Of a DNA stretch of 64,000 nt, positions 26,314 to 39,645 are shown one piece after another; the first letter of the stretch is position 1; each line of letters starts with the position of its first letter. The position numbers and the translations under genes are program-made. This stretch comes from Nymphaea colorata. Its lineage: Eukaryota > Streptophyta > Magnoliopsida > Nymphaeales > Nymphaeaceae. Below the pieces are notes generated by a model. It was not told where the DNA came from, made no database searches, and was given only the letters and a program-made list of their open reading frames with translations. The stretch covers positions 10,690,417 through 10,754,416 of the forward strand of contig NC_045149.1 in NCBI RefSeq assembly GCF_008831285.2, in the 5' to 3' direction.

Positions 26314-27986
26314 TAGTTCAAGTTGAAATAACATGCTTAAGCAAGTGTATTGTGTGTGAGCGGACATGACAAGGAATCAGTAATGCCAAAATGATTGATG
26401 TATATATTCTTTAAATAGAATTGTTGTAAATTTGCAAAAAATCTAAAAGCAGATGAATCAGTGTGTCGATTTAAAATCGATTTATTGAATTTTGGAAACA
26501 TACAAAAAGTTATGGTTTGCTCTCAAGTGGTATAAATAAAAAAAAAAAAAATCTAAGTGGCTAGATTTGTTGGTGATCCGAGATCACTCGGGTGATTGTC
26601 GAGTCGACGGAAGTTTGCCAACTATGTGCTCCCTACAAGTGTGGGCATCTTGCTTTGGAAGACTCGCCTTTTACAGTGCCTTCCTCTTTCCTAACTTCGA
26701 CTTTTGGTGCAGCGTCCAACTTACGAAAACGTCGATTTTTTTCTACAGGAGCAGCATTGTCCGGCGAAATTCAAGCTTCTCGGCACCGGGACCATTGATG
26801 TACAGGGAAAAGTGGGACAGGGATTCGGCAGCGACATCAGACAAGTAGGACACGGGAGGGATGGTCGGTCGTCGAACATCCTTGGCCGTCGGACACTGAA
26901 TATTATATCGTGCAATTGCCAACTTCAATACCCGATAAGAACAGTTTTTGTTACGTTTTAGAATTTCCAAATTCATTTAAGTGCAGGACACACTAAAATC
27001 AAAATCTCAATCTTTTAACTTCAAAATCCATTACTGTCCGGCCAGTAAGTTGTTATGTCTTATTATTATATGTGTGAAATCTAATTTTTCAAAGTTTAAT
27101 CTTAGTTTCTCCCTATGGTAAAATCAGTGAACCAGACACCAGACAAATGGTTTTGATTCATCCGAATCATTCCCTAAAAATAACAAAATATTTTCAAAAA
27201 CAAATTTGCATGAAACAATTTCATAGCAATTTTCCTCTATATAAAGCATGATATTAAACCAAAAATCTCAACAGGGAAATGGCATAAGATTAAGAACATT
27301 GTACCCCTTAATTAGATAACTTTTATAAAATATTAGTAACAATATAAATGTTCTCACTTTTATATGCCATTTCATGAATGTGTCACAATTTAATTTACAA
27401 ATACACTTAAAAAGGAATGGTTTGAATTTAATTTGTTCAAACATATGTACATTCAATTGTTTGTATCAAGGGTGTCACATGTCACTTTTTAATTACTTAC
27501 GAAAATAATTTAAAGTACTTTTATTTTAAATGATTTTTTAGTATTTTTTAACTAATTTGAAATCATTTTAACTAAATCGTTGGATCGATCGGCCTATTCA
27601 CTCACAACCAATTCGATATAAAAACCAATTTTTACAACATTTGAATAGTGCATGGCAAAGTTAAACTAAGTCTTCCAACTCAAGAATACAAGTCTCCGCG
27701 TCAATATATTAGGTCTTCGTTGTCGTCAAACTCATATTCACGGGCACGGCATTGGTGCGGCATTTTTCCACACGGCAATCTCTTATCAGAAGCCTCTCGT
27801 AAATTTCTGCATATTGAATACCAGCAGCAACAAAAATCTTGACTTTAATACTTCTTCTAAGTTCTAACTGATAGCGCGACCATCCTCCTCATAAATGTGC
27901 CTCTTCTACTTACCGGCTAAGAGCACCACCTCCTCTTCTTCCTCCCTCGACGAGATAAACTAACAGCAGCTGAGCCAGTTAGCCCC

Positions 27987-30900
27987 ATGGCAGCGGCAGC
28001 ATCTTTTCTAAGACCTCTTCCTGCTCTTTGATCTCCCTCTTTGATAGGGTCAAACTCGCAGCGGATAAAATTTCGCCGCTGAAGGCCGATCCTACTCCCA
28101 AGATCTATGGAGGGAGAAGCACCAATCGAATGAGGTTATGATTTACACTTTTAAATATGTCGAACAGTCACCTCGGCCTAAAATTCCTTTGGGTCAAGAT
28201 GTACAAGAGAGGTTAAACCTGCCCAAGTCTTAACCTACTACAGGATGCTACAAGGATGTGAGGCTTATTACAATTCGCATTGATACATTGATTCACTCCT
28301 TACTCAATCAAGCACATTCATTCACCAAACCATCATGTCAAACCATCAATAGGTGAATACAAACCATGACCAAACCCTAGGTAGGTCTTCTCACCCAGGA
28401 ATGTGTCCTTGGCTAAAGAGAGCCTTAGAGAATTTCACGATTGCTGACTTAGCCTCTTGGCTGGTTACAAACACATGCCCAACCCCGATTTCTATAGGGT
28501 GTTGTGGAATGTTACCTCTCGGGGCCACGCCCAAGGTCTCTCAATAAAGATGACCAGAGGTAAGGACCGCAGCTATTGCTGCCCTCTAGTATTCAGCTCC
28601 TCGTCCAAACACCTTTAGCCACGCTTCGTGTCCATCCGTAGCTATTGCTCTTCTCTCCATTCTCCTTAGCTCACGACAATTACAAGGAAGTCACGTTTCA
28701 ATCAATTAAGCATTGGAGGATAAAGAACAATTAGAAGCATTCACCGGATTAGATTTCAACCCCAAGCTGTAAACAAATCAACTGGGGGAAGTAATCGCCT
28801 ATGTCGCTTGGCGGGCACGGTTCCTTCAAAGTGGGTCCGATGGTAGGCTTGGTAGGTTCTAGCCTTCTACGTCCAAGCCGTAGGTGGGTCCTTGCCTCCT
28901 CGATCAATGCTAGTGCTGCTGGTCCCGTCCCACTTGATCAAGGCTGACTACCAAGATGGCTAGGTTGACCTTCTCGAATTGGCCGCTGGTTGGCGTTGAC
29001 TCCCCTGGAACCTAGTTAGAAAGGTTGACTAGGTCCAGATCCTTCCTTCCAAGTTGAGTGTTGTCTAGATTCAAAGAACCTAGGTGGCAGCACCTTTTGA
29101 TTTCTCCTCCTTCTGATTTGGGCTCCTCCCTAATATGGCGCAAGGATCGCCTTCCAAGATTATCGCCTTCTTATCTTGTAGTCGTTTCCAAATCACAGAT
29201 GGCAGCTCCTTTCCACGTTGCTATATCCTTCCTAAATTATCTCCTCCCAAATAAGACACATCCAAGTTCGATGAACCATGAGTATGAGATCTCCTTCCTA
29301 TCTTGGCGTGGGCCAAGACCTTCCTTATCTCACGCCCAAGATTCTTTCCTTACTTGTAAGTGGCGATTAGGGAAATGTAGCCATATGGCACCTCCACGTT
29401 TTCTCTTCTAGAACCTTCCTTATCTGCCTTAAGTCCAGATACAATGAACATAGGTGGTGAGATAATACCTTCCAAATCTGTAGGGACGGTTTAGATTTTG
29501 CACCCCTTCCTTTTAGGGATGGGTACTAGGTGGCGTGCGCTCCTTCCTTCATTTGAAAACCCTCCCGGATTAGCACCCAGCTGACTTGGCACCTTTCTCC
29601 GATGATTGACACCTGCCCTTCACGAGATAACTGCAGATCCACCATTCCTATTCTGTCGGAGAAGGATTTGGCAAGAGCTGGATGACACCCATCCTTCCTT
29701 TTGAATCACCTTAAGGGCTGCCTTGCACTAGGGTTAGCTCGAGCTACCCTGGACCAATTTGCCCTTGCGATATAATTAATAAAACAAACAAATTAATTCT
29801 CAGCAAGGGTAGATTAGGAAGGAGTCACCCAAGACCATGAACTGGCCGGATCTGATCGGAAGCAAGACCGGAATTCTGAGCTACACCATGGATTTCGGCA
29901 ATCAGGCCAACGATAGGTAGCAACTTGCAGGTGAAGTTCTGATGGTCAAATCAACTCCGTTTATCGTAAAATTTGGATATGACTTGTCTGAAAACTCCCA
30001 GTGGTATATGCCTCAGATTTGGGTGCCTTACCATGCTCCGATCTTCATGAAATTTGAGTATGTTAGAGAGGATGGTGAGAGCTTTCTAACAAGCTATGGC
30101 ACGCCTTGAAACTCCTGGTAGATCTTCAGAAATCATCCTCTGATCAGAGATATGTTCTGGCGCACTTCTTCCAAAAACCGAGATATTCTCTCCGCGTGTT
30201 TTCTCTCATCTCTTCCATGAGTTGTCTCCTCTTCCTTCTTTCTTCTTCCTCGTTCCACAACCTTCCTTTAAAAGCTCGGATCTTTAATAAGGATGTAGAA
30301 TGCCTTATCCCATCGGTGATATTTCATAGAAAAACCAAAATTTAGGCGATTATTCCATATGAACAATCGAATGCTTCCTTCTTCCTTTAGAGCCTCCCAC
30401 GATAGGATCTCCTTCTTCACTCAATGCCGCCTCTCCAATCCTAGTTTGACAAGATGAAATCGAATGCAAGGATGAAAGATACGTTGATGTTGTGAACAAG
30501 GTGAAACCGAGAACTCCACTAAGTATCTAGGAAGACGGAAAACTAGCTTTAGAATGAGACCTCGCCGGATGTTGATGATTGAGGAGTGACAGGCAGAACC
30601 ACGGCTCGTCTTCTTCTCCACCTCCCTATAGTGCAGACGCCTCTCAATACCTTCATGGTTAAGGTGAAGGCATGACTGCCTATCCAAGGATTCCTTGGTT
30701 TGGGAACGATGATGAACTCTACGTTAATGGCTACCGGTGGCCATTAATCAAAAAAAGCTCCTCAATATTCTCAAGGCTTGGTGAGTGTTGTAGTGTAGTG
30801 CTCAAAGAGCCATGCCTTAGGGACCAAGAGAATTCCACGAGGGAGAAAGAGAGAGTTTCTCTCACTTCAATTCAAAATCAATAAGCATAATGACAAAATT

Positions 30901-32383
30901 TCTCGGTTTCGTGCCTTTATAGACATAAGCCGAACCGGTTCCTAACTTGTCTCGATATGAGACTTACACAAACCGACTCACACAAAAGAGAAGTGGTACA
31001 TAAGTAAAAACGTGTCAATGACCCAAACAAAAATAAGAAATGATTTGGGCGTTTGGCCTGTGATCCAAATCCGCTTGCGAAGTGTTGATATGTGATTGGG
31101 TTTGCACCCACCTCGCCTAGGTTGACCCTAGGCTGTTGTAGAAGGCCGACTAGGTGCAGTCCTCCTGGGTCCCATATGAAGTCTTCAATCTCTTGCACGT
31201 GGACCCTTCTTTGATCTCGGACCCACTTGGTTTTGCTCATCGGATCTTCTTGCTTGCTCATCCTCTTGCTAAGTCCGGATTCACTTGTCTCCTCATGCTG
31301 GTCCATGGTCGTACTAGACTCACCTTGGCTGACTCGTTTGCTTTGGGCATTAGGGTCGCCCCCAATCAAGCTGCTAGGGTCGGTTTTAGCTTCCCTTAGC
31401 TTAAACACATCTCCGCTAACTAGCCTGCCCTTGCGCACCTTAGAATCTCCAGTCGTGAAGATAATCTCACAATGAATTGCAACGCCCGTCACATGGTCTT
31501 CACTTGGATAAATAGCCTCACTAGAAATTCGACATCTCCCGTGGCTGTCCTCATATCCAAAAACTTAGCCTCACTAAGATTTCTCACGCTATCGCCCGTG
31601 AATGCCTCCCCGAAGTTAGCCTCACTTCGGTGTTGGCTCTTGGCACACACAAGACACACCTCCGCCTTAACCTCCCTAAGAATTTCAATGCATATCGTAG
31701 CCGCTATGCTTCACTACCCGTTAGCCTCACTTAGGTTTTGACCACCATCGCCAGCGCCTTTGTCATTCATCGGCGGAGTCCAAGGTTGGCACGTATCACT
31801 CTCCCTTTCACCCTCAACCCTTGCTCTTTCCTCCTGCAATGGCCCTTACAGCGACTACAATGACTGCAAGGGTCGGCTCATTTGCATCAACGGACAATGC
31901 ACCGACGATCCAGACGTCGGCACACACATCTGCAGCACGACGAGTCCGACCGGCGGCTGCCGTCCCTCCGGCTTGCTGGCATGCAGGTCGAAGAGCTACC
32001 CCACTTATACTTGCTCCCCTCTGTTTCTTCCTCCACCAATTCAGTTCTCACACTCAACGACTCCAGCGAGGGCGGAGACGGAGATGCGCCCTCCGAGTGC
32101 GACAACTGCTACCACCAAAACATGGAGCGTGTAGTGGCCCTTTCCCCGGCTGTTACACCGGCGGCGACCATTTCGGGAAAGTGATTCGCATCATTGCGAG
32201 CAACGGCAGGAGCACAATGGCGAGAGTGGTGGACGAGAGCGACACAACGAAGGGGTGCGATGCCGAGCACACTAGGAAGAAACCTGCGATAACAACGTCG
32301 TTGGTGGCTCCAGAGCCGTGTGGCAAGCACTTGAGTTCGACTCTAAGCCCGGAAATGAGTCTGTAACATGATCTGTCATCTAA
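27987..32383 (+). pseudogene. Kiwellin copy 3, split by an insertion and frameshifted
   Basis: The first part (27987-28041) has ATG and MAAAASFL as in copy 2, but a small deletion creates TGA at 28029-28031 inside the signal peptide. After the insertion (28042-31798) the gene resumes at 31799 with the end of the signal peptide (STLA) and continues through the Cys-rich and barrel regions to TAA 32381-32383. The second part has at least three one-base losses (near 32023, 32145 and 32285), plus loss of conserved cysteines (CNGPY for CNGPC; VDESD for VDECD). The TATA box of copies 1 and 2 has become TCATAAAT. It cannot make a kiwellin. The two halves together span the full family length, so the gene was complete before the insertion. 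Confidence 0.9.
28042..31798. mobile_element. 3.76 kb non-coding insertion in kiwellin copy 3
   Basis: Begins TGATAGGGTC and ends GTATCA, so it has TG...CA termini like an LTR retroelement; 5-bp flanks CTCTT (28037-28041) and CTCTC (31799-31803) match at 4 of 5 positions. It is richer in C and T than its surroundings (many cttccttat and tagcctcact words). I find no paired LTRs, no primer-binding site and no recognisable gag or pol. The longest frame is 191 codons on the minus strand (30917-31492), without any domain I know. It may be a truncated or non-autonomous retroelement. The order of pieces could also be composite. Confidence 0.6.
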
Positions 32384-34592
32384 GTTCGTCCCCCGAATGT
32401 GCTGGGAGCCCCTTTCTTGTCGCACACCCACTTGCTGCAGGGCTCTTGGAGAAAAGCATGAAATATTATGAAACTTAATTATAATAATTTTTTTGTTTTA
32501 TATTAAAAGCCCCAATGTCATATCTTTATGCTTGAAGGTTATGATTTGCTCAGTTTGAGTTTACGGACTTAGTACATCTTTCAACTAGAATGTCATGCTT
32601 GTAACTCAAGGCAATTGAATCATCTTTTATACCTTTCGTAGTTTTGTTCAGTTGACATTGCTGGAACACTTTTAAGATACAAGGTAAAAGACTCAAACTC
32701 TAACAACTCTTGCTCTTCAAATAATTTCAATTCTAATAAATTCAATGTTCAAAAATCTAAAAAAAAAATTGGTATGTATCAGCTTTGTAAGCACAGATGT
32801 TGGCAATGACACCTCTCTATCCATCAATGGAACTGGTAATATTTTGAATTGTAGAACTTTGCTCTCAAAAATTTTTTTATCATATTCGTAAAATTTGCTC
32901 CTCATTACAAATTTTACCATCAACAACAATTTTTTTTTTTTGAATTTTGCCTACTTGAATTTTTGGTGAAACATAGAGACAATTCTACACTAGAGACATC
33001 ATCTTGGAGGACTCTGTTACTTGAATTATGAATAAGGTACAGGTTGCTGCTCAGGTTGTTGGAGTCATTCAAGAGCCAGCATTGTGGCATTGTTGCCTCA
33101 ACTATCCAGGAGGGCATGTCTTAGCCACTTTGTTTAAGAATAAGCATGTTTTAGTTGCATATAGATCCACATTGCGTCATCAGTTTTGTTCTTCTTTAGA
33201 TCCACATTGCGTCATCAGTTTTGTTCTTCTTCTCATGTTATCAAGGTGGACAAGTTACCATTTACTATTGTTTAGATTCATGTTAACTCTTTCTTTGACT
33301 CTTGAGATTATTTATGTCAACCTTTGGAGTCTTGACTTGTTTGATTTGATAAGCCCATCGTTATTCTTTACCGGTTGCTGACAATTTTTCTCAACACACA
33401 AGAATATTTCCTTTTCAGGTTAAGTCAAATACTTTTATATTTTGTCCAAACTTCAAAAGTATGTGGGAAAAAAATGCTATCAAATAAGAAATTTTCAAAG
33501 TGATTCTAGAGGAGAATTAGCCAATCGCCTTTTCAATTAATTTTTAAGTGAATTTGGGATAAATGACAGTTATCTTCTCCCCAAACTCTTAAATAAAATG
33601 GAATTGTAAAAAATGAACACTGGCATATTGTTGAAATGAGAATGACAAATATTATGTATGTTGGTCATTCCATGAGTTTATGACATGATGCTTTATGAAC
33701 TTGAGTTCATCTTATTATTCACATACCATCTAAAAGATTTAATGAAAAATCTTGATATGAAATGTTACTCGGCCATTCTCTGTCATATGACAATCTTCGT
33801 GTGTGTAGGCATACAGGCTATCCTTTCATTTGTTCCATACAGGAAAAGCAAGATGGAACCCAAGTGTCAAGCATTTTGGTGTTTATCAATGATGGTGTTC
33901 TTCACAAAAGCTAGTTATGCTACAAACCTATTTCAAGGAAACTTGGCATATTGCAGTTTTATTTTACATGGTTTTCAAATCAAGCCTTGCATTGAGTGAG
34001 GCAACTGAGGGCAACACAACATCATTAGGCCCAAATTTAGGTATGTGTTGAAGAGCATCATTAGTCATGGTCATGCAGCCAAGGCCATGGCCTGGTGGAC
34101 TAGGCATTACCAAGCAGTATGGACATAAAATGAAGGGAAGACAAAAGCCAAAGATGGTTTGGTGATGCAAAAACTACGTGTGAATGTAGCTAGGATACAT
34201 GGTGAGAACTTATGCTAGACCAAATGGTACATCTCTTGCTTGCAGTGGGGATGATACATATGACTCTTACAAAGGAGACCTTGATGGATGTCACCCGAGG
34301 CAAATACCCAGAACGTGCTGCCATTGTGAGATTTTCCTAGGTATAAGGCAATAGGGATTGAAGTACACATTGATCACGACTTTCAAAGGAGGTAAAGACT
34401 GGAACAGTTCAAGGCACATATACTAAAGCAGCACAACTTGGGAGCACCTACCTTTATCATATCATGGGTAGATGGTGCCACTCATAGGGCCCATGACTTG
34501 TTCGTTTGATATTCAAGGGTCTTTGGTTCCCTTGTGATTTTGTGTGTGAGAAAAAGGTTGTTAAGTCCTTGTGGTGGAAAATGACTTACGTA
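32384..34592. other. Gene-free region
   Basis: Some short frames but none with a recognisable domain. Contains a recent 35-bp tandem duplication (33162-33231). The segment 33680-34520 has a compositional look of old coding DNA, broken by stops; I cannot assign it. Confidence 0.45.
33162..33231. repeat. 35-bp perfect tandem duplication
   Basis: tagatccacattgcgtcatc repeated at 33162 and 33197 with identical following bases. Confidence 0.93.
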
Positions 34593-34890
34593 CATTTGGA
34601 TGACACCCAAGAACCTGGTTTTGAAGGCGAAACCAGGTTTTGCTCCAAAACCATGTCTTTGGAGTGTTTAAGTGCTCAAAATTGAGTTTGAGAAAATTTC
34701 AGTTTTGATCAAAGTTGGTTTTATAAAATGGAGCGGAAAATCTGCTCCCATTTAGGTTATTCAAGAATCAGGTTTTTGATGCATCATCCAAACAAAAAAA
34801 AATTAAGAATTTTAAAACTCACTATAGATTGTGGCTTTCATAAAACCAAGTTTTTACAAAACTTTGTTAGATGAGGGTGTCATCCAAATG
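34593..34890. mobile_element. 298-bp MITE with CATTTGGATGACACCC ends
   Basis: CATTTGGATGACACCC at 34593-34608 and GGGTGTCATCCAAATG at 34875-34890 are perfect 16-bp terminal inverted repeats. The inside is non-coding and partly self-complementary (aaaaccaggttttg; aaaaccaagttttt). No certain target duplication was found. Confidence 0.8.
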
Positions 34891-35832
34891 GTCACTTAGG
34901 TTGTGCAAGCTAGGAGTAAAAGAAAGATATTTGGATATGCAACACATGAGAATTCGAAGGTGCCTATGTTTCTCACCACCAAGGAGTATGTCCTCATCCT
35001 TCAATGCCTGTGCATGCAATGCCATGCCCACCCTACCATCCAACATGCACATTGCCTAGGGAGGAAGGAAACATCCAGCTCTTCTTGTTTTCTGCAACAA
35101 GTGAACTCCTCCTCAGTGGTGTACGTTTCTTCTTTGGCAACCTCTATTGTTGATAGAAGAGGTAAACAACTACTGCCTGCATCCTCAGTTGAATGCACTG
35201 TATGCCTAGTCCACATACAATAAGAGGTGTCTAGTATGCAGTAGGTCCTGCTCAGCATCAGTCCTGCAAGTTAACCGATGAAACCCTGATCTTCCCTCTC
35301 ATTCCTTGATGAACATGATATATATGGAGCGATGACAATGATGGCCATGGCCTCTGTCCGACTAGCACTGGACAAGAAACAACTCAACCCTGGTGGCAGC
35401 CTACTACTCACTGTTGAAAGGAATAGCCTGCTCCACTGGAGAATGGAATGGCTTCATATCTCCCTTGTTCTGGGAAACAAAATATGGTAAAATTCACGAA
35501 TGCACTTGCTTTCAAAAAATGCATGTTTCAATTACAATGTCAATCTCATATTTTTGTATCTTCTCCAATTTGTGTCATGGATCCCAGGCATTAATTATAC
35601 ATGAAAACCTTATAGCAAGTCTCAACATCCATTCCCACATGTGTGCATCCAACCTTTTCATTCTTTCATCCACATGGGTAACAGCACCGGTCTTGTTACT
35701 TTCCATTGAAAGATTTGACTTTGATGGACCAACAACATCACAAGTTGTATAGTTCTAGACAATTGCTCCCCTTGATGTAGTTGACGTTCAAAAAATCATT
35801 ACCAACAGCCCATTCTCCAGTAGTGGTAAAGT
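34891..35832. other. Gene-free region
   Basis: Short frames only. This DNA is the target of the Copia element that starts at 35833. No feature recognised. Confidence 0.45.
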
Positions 35833-36151
35833 TGTCATAGCACCGTGTGTTTCTTATGGAGTGTCATTAGCTTTTGTAATAATGGTCATGCTGGCGTTGG
35901 TTACATGGATAGGATCGGATATGATTTTTTCCTTTTTTGGTTACCATAGTCTATCTTGTGTCCAATGTTATTATTACCTATGTTAATGTACCCAACATAT
36001 ATTCCTATTGTATTATTGCAAGTGATGAATAACAATGAGAGAAAGAGCCTGGTGCTTCTTACCATCGTGGATGTACGCACAAGTGGAACCACATTATCCC
36101 TTGTTGTCCCTCTCTTTTCTCTTAACTCTGATGTGTGTATGCTCATTAACA
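35833..36151 (+). repeat. 5' LTR of Copia A
   Basis: Begins TGTCATAGCACC and ends CTCATTAACA. Aligns with 39646-39963 throughout (for example atggataggat, tatcttgtgtccaa, ccacattatcccttgtt against ccacgttatcccttgtt). Confidence 0.88.
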
Positions 36152-36164
36152 TGGTATTAGAGCC

Positions 36165-39100
36165 CTTCTGGTTCTTGTGATTCTTATTGTTCCTTTTTGT
36201 GTCACCACGGCCAGCAACAATAGTATTGATTCAGATCAGCTCCATGAAGTTCATACCAACACCAGCAGGAAAACTGGAACCTACAACCAACGTGAGAGAA
36301 ACTTGAACATCTTGATGATGACAACTCAGTTGTTGAACAGATGCAACTATCTAAGTTGGGCAAGAGCAGCTCGTCTCTTCCTCAGTGGCAAATCCAATTT
36401 GGGTCCGTTCATGGAACCATCAAACAACATGTCCTCAATGACCCAGAGTATAATGAGTGGGTTTCTTGCAATGATCAGGTTATGGTATGGCCCACAAACT
36501 CTATGGAGCCAGAAATTTCCGATTCATACCTTTACCAAGAAACAACCAAGGAAATTTGGGTCTCCTTGAAAGAGATTTACGGAGAGAAGAATGTCATAGC
36601 CTGCGTCTTTGAACTGCAGTAGGAAATATATAAATATGAAAAAGTAGATAAGCCTATTCATGTCTACTTAAGTACAATAAAAGGTCAATGGGATGAATTT
36701 GTGGAATACAGGCCAGCCACCTCTAACACAGACAAAAAGGCCTTGAAGAAGATAAAATCATTAAGGTGCTTGCAGGTCTAGGTGATGATTATGAAATTTT
36801 GAGAGGCCAAATCTTGATGTCTAAACCTCTACCTTCTTATAATGAGGTGTGTCATTCCATTTAGCAGGAAGTTGTAAGAATACAAATTATGAAATTTGGC
36901 AAGAAATGAGAGGTAAAAGACGAACCAGAGGAAAAGGTTGTGCTTCAAACCCAATACACACCAAAAAGGTACGAAGGAGAAGAAACAAACCAAATCCACC
37001 CAAGGTGTAGTCATTGTAAGAAGTTGGGGCATGTGCGTGACAAGTGCTGAGACATAATCGAACACCCCAACCATGACATGCTGCCTTCCAAGAGTAATGA
37101 GAAAGTCAAATACGTCACTAAGGAGGAGCTTCAGAGTTCTTTCTAGAAATTTTCTAAATAAAATCTGATGAGCAAGTTAGGAGGTACAAATCACGGTTTA
37201 CTTACAGTAGTGTTGATTTTTGTAGGGTCTGGATTCAAGGGCAACAGATCACATGACCAGTACCCCTAATCACTTGAAAAGACTTTGTCAAGTTGATGAA
37301 AAAAGGTCTATACAGCTAATGGATCTCCTATTAGTAACGAGGTGAAGTTCTGTATATTTCTAGTCTTACCTCCAATTTGATATATGTTAGTAAGCTTACA
37401 AATTGCTATAACTGTCTTGCTAATTTCTCCAAAAAGAATGTGATATTTGAGGAAGGGGGAACAAAGAAGGAGATTGGTAGAGGAATTGAACGTAATGGAG
37501 ACCAGGTACATCTTCAACTCGTGTATAACAAAACCGGTTTCCATTTAGCATCTTAAGGTGTTTGGTTGTAAATGCTTTGTGCATGTTCAGGCTCTTTTTA
37601 GAAACAAACTTGAAGCCAGAGCTGTTAAGTGCATTTTTCTGGGGTACTCAAATATTAAGAAGGGTAATAAATGCTCTAAGCCTATCAGCAAAAAATTTAT
37701 CTTCTCATGTGACGTGAGATTTTTTTAGGAAGAGTCATACTTCCCAAAATTGAGGGGGAGCTCAGCCAAAAGGAGCTTGTCATGCCATCTTCTAACAATA
37801 CAAGACCTATGACGCCTGCCAAAGTGACCATGAAGGACAACCTGGTTGAGAAAGTTACCAAGCCGACACTAAAACAAGAAGTTTGTCTTGTACTGAACAT
37901 CCTATCAATCCTTCTTTGCCACAAATAGACCAACCCATAACAGTACCACAGTTAAGAAGATCCACCCGATCCACTTGGAGTTCCACCATATTTAAATGAT
38001 TACTAAACTTTTAGTGCCTCCCAAATAACTCATCCTATTGAAAATATTTTACCTCATCAAACTTGTCAAAACCGTATCAAAATTATGTTACGAACACCTA
38101 TAAGCACCAAGAACCCACTAAGTTTGAAGAACCCAACCTAGACCCTAGGTGGAGAAAGGCCATGACTGAAGAGATTACAGCCCTTCTAAAAAACGAAAAA
38201 TGGGAAGTGGTTCCCTTACCCAAAGAAAAAAAAAAGTGATCAGTTGTCGATGGGTTTACATGATTAAAAAACACAAGTGATGGCAGTATAGAAAGACATA
38301 AAGGCTCGCCTCGTCGAAAACGATACATTAAGAAAGAATGAATATATCATAATGAGACATTTTCCCTAGTAAGCAAAATGAATATGGTTTGAACTTTCCT
38401 TTCAGTTGCAGCTAACAAAAAATTGGAATCTTATGTAGTTAGATATTAAAAATGTCTACTTGTATAGGGAACTGCAAGAAGAAAACTACATGAAAGCACT
38501 GCAGGGCACCAAGAATGAACAAGGGCATGTATGCAAGCTAAAAAAGTCCTTGTCTGGACTGAAGCAATCACCTTGTGCTTGGTTCACCAAGCTAAGTGAT
38601 GCGCTTGTTGAGAAAGGGTTTAAAAGAATTGTGGCAGACTATACCACGTTTACTGCTAAGAGATCAAGGGACATTGTTCTTCTCATGTATGTTGATGACA
38701 TAATAATGGTAGGCAACGACATAGACTTCATGAAAAAGGTAAAATTGTATTTGCATAAATACTTCAAAATTAAGTACTTTGGACAACTCATATATTTTTT
38801 GGGCATTAAAGTGGCACATTCTGATAATTGATTTTTTTTAAGTCAACGAAAGTATGCACTTGTTCTTGTGCAACAAACAGGAATGCTTGGCACTAGAGCA
38901 GTAGAAAGTCCTCTCAATTTGAATTGTAAGCTCCCACAAGATGAAAGTGATGAAGTTGAGGAAGGAATTAATCAGAGACTGGTAGGTAAATTAATTTATC
39001 TTATGATAACACGATCTGATATTACTCATGTTGTGAGTCTCCTCAGTCAATTCATGTATAAACCTAGAGAGAGACATTAGAGGCAGTACACAGAATATTA

Positions 39101-39635
39101 AGATATTTGAAAGGGAGTCTTGGAAGAGGGATTTTATTGAAAAGAAACAAATCTCTCACACTTGCAGGATATGCCAATGCAGATTAGGCTGGAGACCCAA
39201 ATCAATGGAAATCTACAACTAGCTATTCCATCTTTGTAGACAGAAATCAGGTTACTTAGGAAGCAAAAAACTAAAAGTTGTGGCTCGATCCAGTGCAGAA
39301 GTCAAGTATAGGGCTATGGCAACTTGTACTAGCGAAATTATTTGGCTAAAAACCTTGTTGAAAGACATGGAAGTACTTCCTATCTGGTTGAATTAAAGTG
39401 TAATAATATGGCAGCCATCTACATTGAAGCCAACCTTGCATATCACACGAAGACCAAGCATATCGAAGTTGACTACCACTTTATTCGTGAAAAAATCCAG
39501 ACATGGATCATTAAAACTCCTCATATTAGAAGTGAAGAATAGCTTGCTGATATCTTCACCAAGTCATTAAGCGTCGAGCACCACCAGAAATTCATAGACA
39601 AGTTGGGGCAGATTGACATCTGCGCACCAACTTGA
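36165..39635 (+). pseudogene. Copia A gag-pol remnant
   Basis: Broken by many stops and frameshifts. In order: gag (LLNRCNYLSWARAARLFL near 36330; TKEIWVSLKEIYGEKN near 36540); zinc knuckle CSHCKKLGHVRDKC at 37006-37047; a protease remnant near 37240 (ATDHMT, the DSG part eroded); then a jump to the C-terminal end of integrase near 37550 (FGC/KCFVHVQ, KAVKCIFLGYSN-like), so the integrase core with its catalytic Asp and Glu is absent; reverse transcriptase 38100-38830 with GLKQSPCAWF and YVDD at 38688-38699; RNase H remains 39080-39540 (TKHIEVDYHFIREK). No functional product is possible. Confidence 0.88.
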
Positions 39636-39645
39636 GAGGGAGAAT

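Larger units (their letters stand above)
21950..26640 (+). repeat. Kiwellin locus duplication unit B (copy 2)
   Basis: The stretch 21950-22640 aligns with about 26690-27130 (for example gcagcatccaattta against gcagcgtccaactta; gaatttccaaatt; aatcaaaatc), 23640-23966 with 27600-27986 (upstream region), and the coding and downstream part with unit A. So units B and C are head-to-tail duplicates of about 4.7 kb before later insertions. Unit B carries a MITE (22211-22370) absent from unit C. Confidence 0.8.
26641..32400 (+). repeat. Kiwellin locus duplication unit C (copy 3, interrupted)
   Basis: Contains the same upstream homology as unit B and then the start of a kiwellin gene, with the rest of the gene resuming after a 3.76 kb insertion. 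Its upstream stretch 27690-27770 also matches unit A near 6210-6290. Confidence 0.8.

Noticed and set aside
30917-31492. 191-codon minus-strand frame in the insertion of kiwellin copy 3
   Set aside because: No recognisable domain, no similar residues to known gag or pol; kept only as part of the element description.
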